A DNA stretch of 6,577 nt, from assembly GCA_022564135.1 (NCBI GenBank), contig JADFLZ010000122.1, forward strand, positions 1 through 6,577. The letters are read 5' to 3'. Position 1 is the first letter of the stretch; each line of letters opens with the position of its first letter. This stretch comes from Candidatus Zixiibacteriota bacterium. GTDB lineage: Bacteria > Zixibacteria > MSB-5A5 > GN15 > FEB-12. Below the pieces are notes generated by a model that was not told the origin of the DNA, ran no database searches, and saw nothing but the letters and a program-made list of their open reading frames with translations. The position numbers were made by a program, and so were the translations under genes. Below, one piece after another: positions 1 through 5,915 of this stretch.

Positions 1-369
1 TTCCCAGAAGCGCATATGGTACATCAGATCTTGGTATGGTTCAAAAGTAAGATAAGCATCGGTCTGCATTCGAAATACCCGGCCGCCCTCCAGAACAAGA
101 TAACGGTAATCAAAGCCGGTCAGGACGCTTTTGGAAATTCTCGGTGAGTGGTATGATTTTTCAAAATATTTTTTAGTTTTCTGCAAAGTCAGTTCGTGAA
201 AGGCCACGGCGTGATTACCGAACTCCGTCCGGGCGCCGCCGCCATTGGGATTAATGTGACAGGTTTTGCAGGCCAGCGACTGCTCTGCGGCCAGGCGCGG
301 CAGAGACTGCAAGGTTGCGGCAATTATCAGAAATAAGACCAGTAAGGGAGCGACAGTCCAAACTTTCAA
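1..369 (-). CDS. Secreted monohaem c-type protein with probable outer-membrane beta-barrel, 5' part only
   Basis: The frame is open for 123 codons from a TTG start and leaves the window at the left edge, so only the N-terminus is visible. TTG is chosen because AGGAGA lies 8 bases upstream and the frame opens directly into a signal peptide: a Lys at residue 2, a hydrophobic core at about 7-20, and possible cleavage after Ala28. One haem-attachment motif, CKTCH, spans residues 34-38 and is followed by INPNGGGARTEFG (39-51). From about residue 84 the sequence alternates polar and aromatic or hydrophobic residues (DYRYLVLE, YLTFEPYQDLMYHMRFW), like outer-membrane beta-strands. I recall proteins with a single CxxCHxNPxGGGxR site ahead of a predicted barrel in Deltaproteobacteria and FCB lineages, with no defined function. 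Export and covalent haem are well supported; the barrel is inferred. It could instead be a soluble periplasmic cytochrome. It is separated from purH by 164 bases and is probably its own unit. Confidence 0.8.
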   Translation of the reverse strand, partial: MKVWTVAPLLVLFLIIAATLQSLPRLAAEQSLACKTCHINPNGGGARTEFGNHAVAFHELTLQKTKKYFEKSYHSPRISKSVLTGFDYRYLVLEGGRVFRMQTDAYLTFEPYQDLMYHMRFWE

Positions 370-377
370 AACTGGTT

Positions 378-383
378 TCTCCT
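378..383 (-). promoter_or_regulatory. Shine-Dalgarno site for the haem-protein gene
   Basis: The minus strand reads AGGAGA, 8 bases before the TTG at 369-367. It is one of the two strong ribosome-binding sites in the window and is the main reason for accepting a TTG start. No ATG or GTG nearby in this frame would keep both the signal peptide and the site. Confidence 0.7.
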
Positions 384-421
384 GTTTTTTTTTCGCGATT
401 TCAGCTTAAGCTTTGAATGAA

Positions 422-447
422 ACTATACAGTTCCCATGCTATATCAA
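422..447 (-). promoter_or_regulatory. Weak candidate promoter for the haem-protein gene
   Basis: On the minus strand TTGATA (447-442) is followed by TATAGT (427-422). Each hexamer is close to the sigma70 consensus, but the spacer is only 14 bases, well short of the usual 16-18, so the pair may not work as written. TATAGT may act with another upstream element or under an activator. The location, 53 bases before the TTG, is right for a promoter. No better match is visible in this gap. Confidence 0.25.
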
Positions 448-533
448 GTTTAATTCGTGTCTGACATATTTCGGCGGTTGCTTCTGTAACAGAAAAACTT
501 CCTGATTTGTTCTCTATCTACAAAAGAAAGCTC

Positions 534-2102
534 TTAGTGCTTGAAGTGTCTGATTCCGGTAAAGACCATGGCTACCTTGGCTTTATCAGCAGCGGCTATG
601 ATTTTATCATCCGCTTTGGAGCCGCCCGGCTGGATTATCGCCTTGACACCGGCCTCGGTGGCGACTTCAATGCCATCGGTCATCGGGAAAAAGGCATCGG
701 AAGCCATCACCGCGCCATCGGCTCTGCCTTCGGCACGCTTTACCGCCATGAATCCGGAATCTACCCGCGAGGTCTGCCCCATGCCGATGCCGACAGTAGC
801 GCCATCTTTGGCCAATACTATCGCATTCGATTTGGTGTGCTTGACAACTTTCCAGGCAAAAAGCAGGTCGTCGATTTGCTTTTTGGTCGGGGCTTTTTTA
901 GTGACGACTTTTAAGTCGTTGGCTTTGACTTCGGCATCGTCTGCTGATTGTGCCAGAAGTCCGCCTTGAATGTGACGATAGCGGGTCAAATCTGAAGTTT
1001 TGTTATTTGTAATTTCCGGCAAGGCCAGCAAACGGCGGGCTTTTTTCTTTTTTAAAAGTTTTAGCGCCTCTTCGGTAAACGACGGCGCCAGTATGCACTC
1101 CACAAACGGAGTTTCGTGTAGATGATGGGCAGCGTCTATATCTATTTCCCGATTCAGTCCAATGATTGAACCGAAAGCAGAAAGCGGGTCGCTTTCATAG
1201 GCGGCCGCGAATGCTTCGGCGATTGTCTTGCCAATAGCAGCGCCACAGGGGTTACTGTGTTTTAAGACACAGGCGAACGGTTCACGAAAAGCAAGCAGCA
1301 GCTCTAAGCAGGCATCAAGATCGTTATAGTTGTTGTAAGATAGCTCTTTGCCCGAAAGAATTTCTGCTCTGAGCAGGCTGGCTGTTTGGTAAGCGTTGTC
1401 CTGATAGAGCGCGGCCTCTTGATGCGGGTTTTCGCCATAGCGCAGGGCGGAGTTGTAATCAAAGCGCATGACCAAATTTTGAGGGAACTGCGAACCGTCC
1501 TTTTCATCTTGAGCAAAATAATCAGCTATGGCAGCATCATAATCGGCTGTGAGTGCAAAAGCTTTTTTGGCGCAGTTTCTTTTAAACGAAAGATCTGTAG
1601 CGCCATCTTTGCTTCTTATCTGCTCTAAAAGTTCTTTGTAATCCTCAGGGTCTACTACTATAGTGACGCTGTCATGATTTTTTGCTGCAGCCCGGATCAT
1701 AGTCGGCCCGCCAATGTCGATATTTTCTATCGCTTCAGCGTCTGTTACATTGGGCCTGGCAATAGTCTCTTTGAAGGGATAGAGATTTACAATTACCAAA
1801 TCTATGCTCCTTGACTCGGCCCGAACTAACTGCTCGACGTCATCAGGGTTGTCTCTGCGGTGAAGAATACCGGTGTAAATTTTCGGATGCAGAGTTTTCA
1901 CTCGTCCGCCCATTACCTCGGGAAAGCCGGTAAAAGCAGAGACAGATACTGCCGGAATTTTGTTTTCTTTTAAGAGTTTCAGGGTGCCGCCAGTTGAGAT
2001 TACTTCAATGCCAAGCTCATCAAGTGCACTAGCCAATTCTACAATGCCGGTTTTGTCAAATACCGAAATCAGCGCCCGTTTAATTTTAACAGTACCGGCC
2101 AT
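534..2102 (-). CDS. purH: Bifunctional AICAR transformylase / IMP cyclohydrolase
   Basis: PurH carries out the last two steps of IMP synthesis in the cytoplasm: formylation of AICAR with 10-formyl-tetrahydrofolate, then ring closure to IMP. At 522 residues it has the normal length. The N-terminal MGS-like cyclohydrolase domain (about 1-200) shows RALISVFDKTGI (9-20), STGGT (36-40), GGRVKTLHPKI (65-75) and IDIGGPTMIRAAAKNH (128-143). The C-terminal transformylase domain shows RYGENPHQEA (221-230), SYNNYNDLDA (255-264), the catalytic Lys281-His282 within KHSNPCGAA, SDPLSAFGS (304-312), SDAFFPMTDGIE (468-479) and the terminal GIRHFKH. All expected motifs are present and nothing looks damaged. 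The ATG is one base beyond the purC stop, so translation is probably coupled; the only SD-like bases (CAGG) lie rather far upstream. It is the last gene of the gatB-purNCH group. Confidence 0.97.
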   Translation of the reverse strand: MAGTVKIKRALISVFDKTGIVELASALDELGIEVISTGGTLKLLKENKIPAVSVSAFTGFPEVMGGRVKTLHPKIYTGILHRRDNPDDVEQLVRAESRSIDLVIVNLYPFKETIARPNVTDAEAIENIDIGGPTMIRAAAKNHDSVTIVVDPEDYKELLEQIRSKDGATDLSFKRNCAKKAFALTADYDAAIADYFAQDEKDGSQFPQNLVMRFDYNSALRYGENPHQEAALYQDNAYQTASLLRAEILSGKELSYNNYNDLDACLELLLAFREPFACVLKHSNPCGAAIGKTIAEAFAAAYESDPLSAFGSIIGLNREIDIDAAHHLHETPFVECILAPSFTEEALKLLKKKKARRLLALPEITNNKTSDLTRYRHIQGGLLAQSADDAEVKANDLKVVTKKAPTKKQIDDLLFAWKVVKHTKSNAIVLAKDGATVGIGMGQTSRVDSGFMAVKRAEGRADGAVMASDAFFPMTDGIEVATEAGVKAIIQPGGSKADDKIIAAADKAKVAMVFTGIRHFKH

Positions 2103-2103
2103 C

Positions 2104-3015
2104 TTAGTTTTTACCTGTCAGCAGTTCCTGAACTTGTTTGTAGCGCCGGCTGGTTTCGGCGACAACATTTTCAGGAAGTTTTGGACCGGGTGCTTGCTTG
2201 TTCCAGTCGAGTGTCTCCAGATAATCTCTGATGGGTTGTTTGTCAAACGAAGGCTGCCCCTGGCCTGTCTCATATTTATCAGCCGGCCAGAAGCGGCTTG
2301 AGTCCGGCGAGAGTACCTCGTCTATTAAAATGAAATTGCCATTATGAAAGCCAAATTCAAATTTGGTGTCGGCGATAATTATTCCTTTGGTCAGCGCGTA
2401 GTCGGCGGCTTTTTGATAAATCTGAAGTGACTTCTGGCGGCACAACTCGGCAGTTTCTTTACCAATCAGATCAATCAGCTGCTGGAAACTGATGTTCTCA
2501 TCATGACCGCTGTCGTTTTTCGATGACGGCGTGAACAAAGTTTCCGGAAGTTTTTCAGATTCCTTTAAATCCGCAGCAAATTCAAAACCATGCACGATAT
2601 TTGAGCCGTTTTTTCTGGCCGCTTTAAGCTCTTTCCACATTGAACCGGATATATATCCCCGCACAATGCACTCGGCATCTATGCGCTCAGCTTTAACAAC
2701 GATCATCGAACGGCCTTCGAGCTGCTCTCTATACTTATGCAGTTCACTTGGGTATTCGTCAACATTGGCTGTAACCAGATGATTATCGACCACGTCTTTT
2801 AAGAAGTCAAACCAAAACAGCGACATGCTGGTTAAGACTTCTCCCTTGCCGGGAATGCCATTCGGTAAAACAACGTCGAATGCCGAGATTCTGTCTGAAG
2901 CTACAAACAGAAGCTGGTCACCCAGGTCATAGATGTCGCGTACTTTCCCACGTGCAAAGAGCGGGAACTCTTTGATATCGGTGGTCATGACCAGTTGGGA
3001 ATCAGTTATTGTCAT
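2104..3015 (-). CDS. purC: Phosphoribosylaminoimidazole-succinocarboxamide synthase (SAICAR synthase)
   Basis: PurC joins aspartate to CAIR using ATP, giving SAICAR, in de novo purine synthesis. At 303 residues it belongs to the longer class, like yeast Ade1, rather than the roughly 240-residue E. coli type. Visible motifs are GKVRDIYDLG (23-32), ASDRISAFDV (39-48), ECIVRGYISGSMWKEL (115-130), the PSSKNDSGHDENIS segment (163-176), GIIIADTKFEFG (211-222), LIDEVLSPDSSRFW (230-243) and KQPIRDYLE (259-267). The ATG at 3015 is chosen because AGAGGAGA sits just upstream; Met10 is a possible later start but has no such site. The first 14 bases overlap the end of purN in another frame, which points to translational coupling. 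PurC does not follow PurN directly in the pathway, so the order is not pathway order. The enzyme looks intact. Confidence 0.97.
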   Translation of the reverse strand: MTITDSQLVMTTDIKEFPLFARGKVRDIYDLGDQLLFVASDRISAFDVVLPNGIPGKGEVLTSMSLFWFDFLKDVVDNHLVTANVDEYPSELHKYREQLEGRSMIVVKAERIDAECIVRGYISGSMWKELKAARKNGSNIVHGFEFAADLKESEKLPETLFTPSSKNDSGHDENISFQQLIDLIGKETAELCRQKSLQIYQKAADYALTKGIIIADTKFEFGFHNGNFILIDEVLSPDSSRFWPADKYETGQGQPSFDKQPIRDYLETLDWNKQAPGPKLPENVVAETSRRYKQVQELLTGKN

Positions 3016-3610
3016 ATTCTCCTCTTATAAATTTATCTAATATTTTTGGATACTCTTCATGTTCTTTTTTTAAAACTCTTTTCTGTAAACTTTCCGGTGT
3101 GTCGTTTTCTAATACAGGCACCTTAAACTGCTCAACGATACAACCGTGGTCATAAACTTCGTCAACAATATGAAAACTGATGCCGCTCTCTTTATCTCCT
3201 GAAGCCAGCACCGCCTGGTGTACATAAATACCATACATCCCCTGGCCGCCATATTTTGGCAGCAGCGCCGGATGCATATTTATTATTTTCCCATTATAAG
3301 CTGAGACTAACTCTGGCGAGAGTAATTTCAGGTAACCGGCTAAAGCGATAAAGTCAATTTTATGTTCTTTAAGTTTAGCAAGTAAATTTTGAGACGCTTC
3401 TGATTTCGATTCGTAATTTTTCTCTTTGAAAACAAACGTTGCTATTTCTGCATTTTCGGCACGGGTCAGTCCAAACGCTTTAGAGTTACTTGAAACTACC
3501 AGCGATATTTCAGCAGAAAGTTTACCTCTCTTTGAGGCATCTATCAGCGCCTGCAAGTTAGTTCCTCCGCCTGAAATAAAAACGGCAATTCTTGTCTGCC
3601 CCTGGTTCAT
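3002..3610 (-). CDS. purN: Phosphoribosylglycinamide formyltransferase (GAR transformylase, folate-dependent)
   Basis: PurN transfers the formyl group of 10-formyl-tetrahydrofolate to GAR, giving FGAR, step 3 of purine synthesis. At 202 residues it is the expected single-domain size. The N-terminal phosphate-binding loop is ISGGGTNLQAL (12-22). The catalytic residues, matched to E. coli Asn106, His108 and Asp144, are Asn111 and His113 in INMHPALLPKY and Asp154 in YDHG. The segment KYGGQGMYGIYVH (119-131) differs from E. coli and resembles what I recall of Bacteroidetes-type PurN. The ATG is 6 bases after the gatB stop with only a weak GGA about 9 bases upstream; no other start fits the family N-terminus. 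The 3' end overlaps purC by 14 bases. The other folate-dependent formyltransferase step, PurH, is encoded in the same group. Confidence 0.96.
   Translation of the reverse strand: MNQGQTRIAVFISGGGTNLQALIDASKRGKLSAEISLVVSSNSKAFGLTRAENAEIATFVFKEKNYESKSEASQNLLAKLKEHKIDFIALAGYLKLLSPELVSAYNGKIINMHPALLPKYGGQGMYGIYVHQAVLASGDKESGISFHIVDEVYDHGCIVEQFKVPVLENDTPESLQKRVLKKEHEEYPKILDKFIRGEYDNN
3018..3025 (-). promoter_or_regulatory. Shine-Dalgarno site for purC inside the end of purN
   Basis: The minus strand reads AGAGGAGA, ending two bases before the purC ATG at 3015. It lies within the last codons of purN and fixes the purC start upstream of the purN stop. It is the strongest such site in the gatB-purNCH group, where the other starts have weak or no match. 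Confidence 0.7.
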
Positions 3611-3616
3611 AGCAGT

Positions 3617-5065
3617 TCATCCGTCCAGTTTCTGCTTTAAGAGACGGTTGACGACTTCGGGATTGGCCTGACCTTTGGTCTCTTTCATCACCTGACCCAC
3701 AAAAAATCCTAACAGATTTGTTTTGCCCGATTTGTATTTGTCAACGTTGCCGGAATTTGCAGAAATTATACTGTCGATTATAGCCAGCAGCTGTTTTTCA
3801 TCGGAAATTTGCACTAAGCCCTTTTCTTTGATTATAGCCTCAGCGCCTTTACCAGTCTCGACCATCTCAGCAAATACGGTCTTGGCCATTTTGCCGGATA
3901 TCTCTTTTGATTCTATCTTATTGACAATATCTGCTATCATGTTCGGACGTACTTTGAAAGTCGAAATATCATCGCCGGAATCTTTGAGCACACCCAACAA
4001 TTCCGACTGTACCCAGTTGGCAGCGGTGCGACCGTCTTTGGCGCTCTGCATAACTTCGTCATAGTAATCAGCCAGCGAGACCGTATCAGTTAGGACCATG
4101 GCGTCGTAGGCGCGAATTTGGTAATCTTTGACAAAACGTTCAGACTTTTCGTCCGGCAGCTCCGGCATATTTTCTTTTACGTTTTCAATCCAGTCATCTT
4201 TGACGACCAGATTAACCAGATCAGGCTCAGGGAAATAACGATAATCGTGCGATTCTTCTTTGGAGCGCATCGCTTCGGCCACCTGACGGCTTTCATCCCA
4301 CAGCAGTGTCGCTTGAGTGACCGAACCGCCCGATTTGAGTAGCTTGACCTGTCTTTGAATTTCAAATTTTATAGCTCGCTCGACACCTTTAAAAGAATTC
4401 ATATTTTTGATTTCAGTGCGCGTTCCAAATTCTTCCTGCCCGACCGGCCGTACAGAAATATTGGCGTCACAGCGAAGGTGCCCTTTTTCCATATCGCCGC
4501 TGGAAACTTTGGTGTACTGCAAAATCTGTTTAACTTTTACAAAATAAGCATAGGCTTCTTCGGGAGATCGCATTTCCGGCTCTGAGACAATTTCAATAAG
4601 CGGCGTACCGCAGCGATTTAAGTCTACTCTGGTAAAGCCTTCGCCTTTTTCAGGATGAAGCGACTTGCCGGCGTCTTCTTCTATATGAATGCGAGTCAAG
4701 CGGCAGCTTTTCTTGGTGCCGTCTTCAAGTGCGAAGTTAATCACGCCGCCTTCGCCGATAGGTTTGTCAAACTGGGAAATTTGATATCCTTTGGGCAGGT
4801 CCGGGTAGAAATAATTTTTGCGGGCAAAAACAGAGCGGTTGCAAACTTTACCGCCCACAGCCAGAATCATCTTGATAGCTTTTTCGACCGCCTGCTTATT
4901 TAACACCGGCAGCGCCCCGGGCAGACCCAGACAGACCGGACAGGTCAGCGTATTGGGCGGTTCGCCATAGGCGTTTTTGCAGCCGCAGAAAATCTTGCTT
5001 TCTGTCTGAAGCTGGGCGTGAATTTCAAGCCCTATAACTGGTTCGTAGCCGTCGTATTCTGACAT
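3617..5065 (-). CDS. gatB: Aspartyl/glutamyl-tRNA(Asn/Gln) amidotransferase subunit B
   Basis: GatB is the tRNA-binding subunit of GatCAB. It phosphorylates the side chain of Glu on tRNA(Gln) or Asp on tRNA(Asn) with ATP, then amidates it with ammonia channelled from GatA. At 482 residues it is the normal length. The opening EPVIGLEIHAQL (8-19) is typical. Cys27, Cys29, Cys42 and Cys45 form the expected zinc site. HIEEDAGK (127-134), RCGTPLIEIVSEPEMRS (151-167), TEIKNMNSFKGVERA (217-231) and YRYFPEPDL (275-283) mark the catalytic cradle. The C-terminal YqeY-like tail ends with LLGFFVGQVMKETKGQANPE (451-470). No frame extension upstream offers another start, and no Shine-Dalgarno precedes the ATG. 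Its own promoter seems to sit 14 bases upstream. It leads the purN-purC-purH group rather than following gatA directly, which is uncommon. Confidence 0.97.
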   Translation of the reverse strand: MSEYDGYEPVIGLEIHAQLQTESKIFCGCKNAYGEPPNTLTCPVCLGLPGALPVLNKQAVEKAIKMILAVGGKVCNRSVFARKNYFYPDLPKGYQISQFDKPIGEGGVINFALEDGTKKSCRLTRIHIEEDAGKSLHPEKGEGFTRVDLNRCGTPLIEIVSEPEMRSPEEAYAYFVKVKQILQYTKVSSGDMEKGHLRCDANISVRPVGQEEFGTRTEIKNMNSFKGVERAIKFEIQRQVKLLKSGGSVTQATLLWDESRQVAEAMRSKEESHDYRYFPEPDLVNLVVKDDWIENVKENMPELPDEKSERFVKDYQIRAYDAMVLTDTVSLADYYDEVMQSAKDGRTAANWVQSELLGVLKDSGDDISTFKVRPNMIADIVNKIESKEISGKMAKTVFAEMVETGKGAEAIIKEKGLVQISDEKQLLAIIDSIISANSGNVDKYKSGKTNLLGFFVGQVMKETKGQANPEVVNRLLKQKLDG

Positions 5066-5079
5066 AATTTTGAAGCCGG

Positions 5080-5108
5080 AATATATAAGCTATTATGCTC
5101 CGGGTCAA
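5080..5108 (-). promoter_or_regulatory. Sigma70-type promoter for gatB-purNCH
   Basis: On the minus strand TTGACC (5108-5103) and TATATT (5085-5080) are separated by exactly 17 bases, and each matches the sigma70 consensus at five of six positions. Only 14 bases lie between the -10 and the gatB ATG, so transcription would start about 7-9 bases before the ATG, leaving an almost leaderless message. The -35 overlaps the inner arm of the adjacent hairpin by two bases. The match is seen; activity is inferred. Confidence 0.6.
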
Positions 5109-5129
5109 AGTGGCTAAGCCACTTTTTTT
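5107..5129. terminator. Perfect 8-bp hairpin with T7 tail between the hydrolase gene and gatB
   Basis: AAAGTGGC, loop TAA, GCCACTTT (5107-5125) is followed on the plus strand by more T's, for a run of seven (5123-5129). The canonical terminator orientation therefore faces the plus strand, although no plus-strand gene is present. On the minus strand it begins right after the hydrolase stop, with an A-run before the stem and only TTT after it, so it would be a weaker terminator. It may act in both directions, ending the gatA-hydrolase message and blocking antisense transcription. Confidence 0.5.
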
Positions 5130-5910
5130 AATCAATACTTTCGATAAAATTCTGGAGTTCGGCGTTGAATTTGTCCGGAAACTCAAGATTCAGCATATGT
5201 CCGGCCTTTTCAAATACTATAAGCTGACTGTCTGCGATTTTTTGACTTAACTCCTGGGAAAGCTCCAGAAAGGTTTTGTCATACCGGCCGGCAATTATAA
5301 GCGTTGGATTGTTTATGCCATGAACATTTTCCTGGTCTTTTGTACGCGGATATTTGCCTCGCATCGGGTCAACCCAGATAGCGCCGCTATGGTCTCTGGT
5401 CATATCATGCATTAATTGACCAATTTTGGGGTCTCGTCCTTTGAACCAGGTCAAAATCCATTCCAGCCACTTCTCTTTGGCGGCCTCTATGCCCCTGGTC
5501 TGAGCAATTTCGTCTAAAATCCCCATCTTTTTACCGGGACTGTGACCGGCAGCACCTGTTGAAATGAGCGATAACGACTTCAAGCGTTCCGGGTATTTAA
5601 ACGCAAATCCAATCGCAGTCGAGCCGCCCATAGACAGCCCGACTAAATGCACTTTATCTATTTTCAGTTCATCTAAAAGCAGCCTGGTATCTAGGGCTCG
5701 ATGGTCACGGCTGTAACCTGTTTCGGGTGCCTCGGATTTACCGTGCCCGCGGCTGTCGAGTACTAGTACGCGGTAGTTTTGCGAAAAAAAATCAAACTGC
5801 GTTTGCCACATGCGATGGTCGCAGGCGAAGCCATGCAAAAAAAGCAGAGTCTCGCCCTGACCTTCGTCCTGATAGAATAGTTTGACGTCACCGGAGTGGA
5901 AGTACGGCAT
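5128..5910 (-). CDS. Alpha/beta-fold hydrolase, substrate unknown
   Basis: A complete 260-residue alpha/beta-hydrolase of the small esterase/lactonase kind (relatives include PcaD-like enol-lactonases and RsbQ- or BioH-like enzymes). The oxyanion-side HGF is at 26-28, DSRGHGKS at 52-59, the nucleophile Ser93 in GLSMGG, the likely acid Asp211 in GRYDKTF and the catalytic His238 in KAGHML, so the triad is complete. There is no signal peptide or membrane segment, so it is cytoplasmic. The cap region (about 120-195) is rich in charged and Trp residues and gives no substrate clue. The ATG is 5 bases after the gatA stop with no clear Shine-Dalgarno, suggesting coupling to gatA. The stop runs straight into the hairpin. 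Nothing in the neighbourhood points to aromatic degradation or biotin synthesis, so I do not assign a symbol. The fold is certain and the role unknown. Confidence 0.92.
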   Translation of the reverse strand: MPYFHSGDVKLFYQDEGQGETLLFLHGFACDHRMWQTQFDFFSQNYRVLVLDSRGHGKSEAPETGYSRDHRALDTRLLLDELKIDKVHLVGLSMGGSTAIGFAFKYPERLKSLSLISTGAAGHSPGKKMGILDEIAQTRGIEAAKEKWLEWILTWFKGRDPKIGQLMHDMTRDHSGAIWVDPMRGKYPRTKDQENVHGINNPTLIIAGRYDKTFLELSQELSQKIADSQLIVFEKAGHMLNLEFPDKFNAELQNFIESID

Positions 5911-5915
5911 TTAAA

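Larger units (their letters stand above)
370..533. other. Intergenic gap between purH and the haem-protein gene, with two short palindromes
   Basis: No gene is visible on either strand of this gap. It contains TTCTGTAACAGAA (482-494), two 6-base arms around one central base, and AGCTTAAGCT (403-412), a perfect 10-base palindrome. Neither is followed on the minus strand by a T-run, so neither looks like an intrinsic terminator for the purine operon. Either could be an operator for the gene to the left, or chance. The A-rich stretch just upstream of the AGGAGA site is the rest of the 5' leader. Confidence 0.4.

Noticed and set aside
268..277. Possible lipoprotein signal at SLAC before the haem motif (Cys34)
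   Set aside because: The -3 position is Ser rather than Leu/Val/Ile, and this Cys is the first Cys of CKTCH, so it is best read as a haem ligand site.
434..447. FNR-like half-site TTGAT upstream of the haem-protein gene
   Set aside because: The matching ATCAA half at the correct spacing is absent; the sequence after TTGAT does not form the dyad.
482..494. TTCTGTAACAGAA as an intrinsic terminator for purH
   Set aside because: The stem is at most 6 bp with a one-base centre, and the minus strand has no T-run after it.
507..969. Two overlapping plus-strand reading frames of 135 and 142 codons opposite the 3' end of purH
   Set aside because: They lie entirely or mostly antisense to well-conserved purH sequence, show no recognisable domain and no ribosome-binding site, and are explained by codon use in purH.
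3723..4903. Several plus-strand frames of 74-113 codons opposite gatB
   Set aside because: All are antisense to an intact, strongly conserved GatB and show no motif or start signal of their own.
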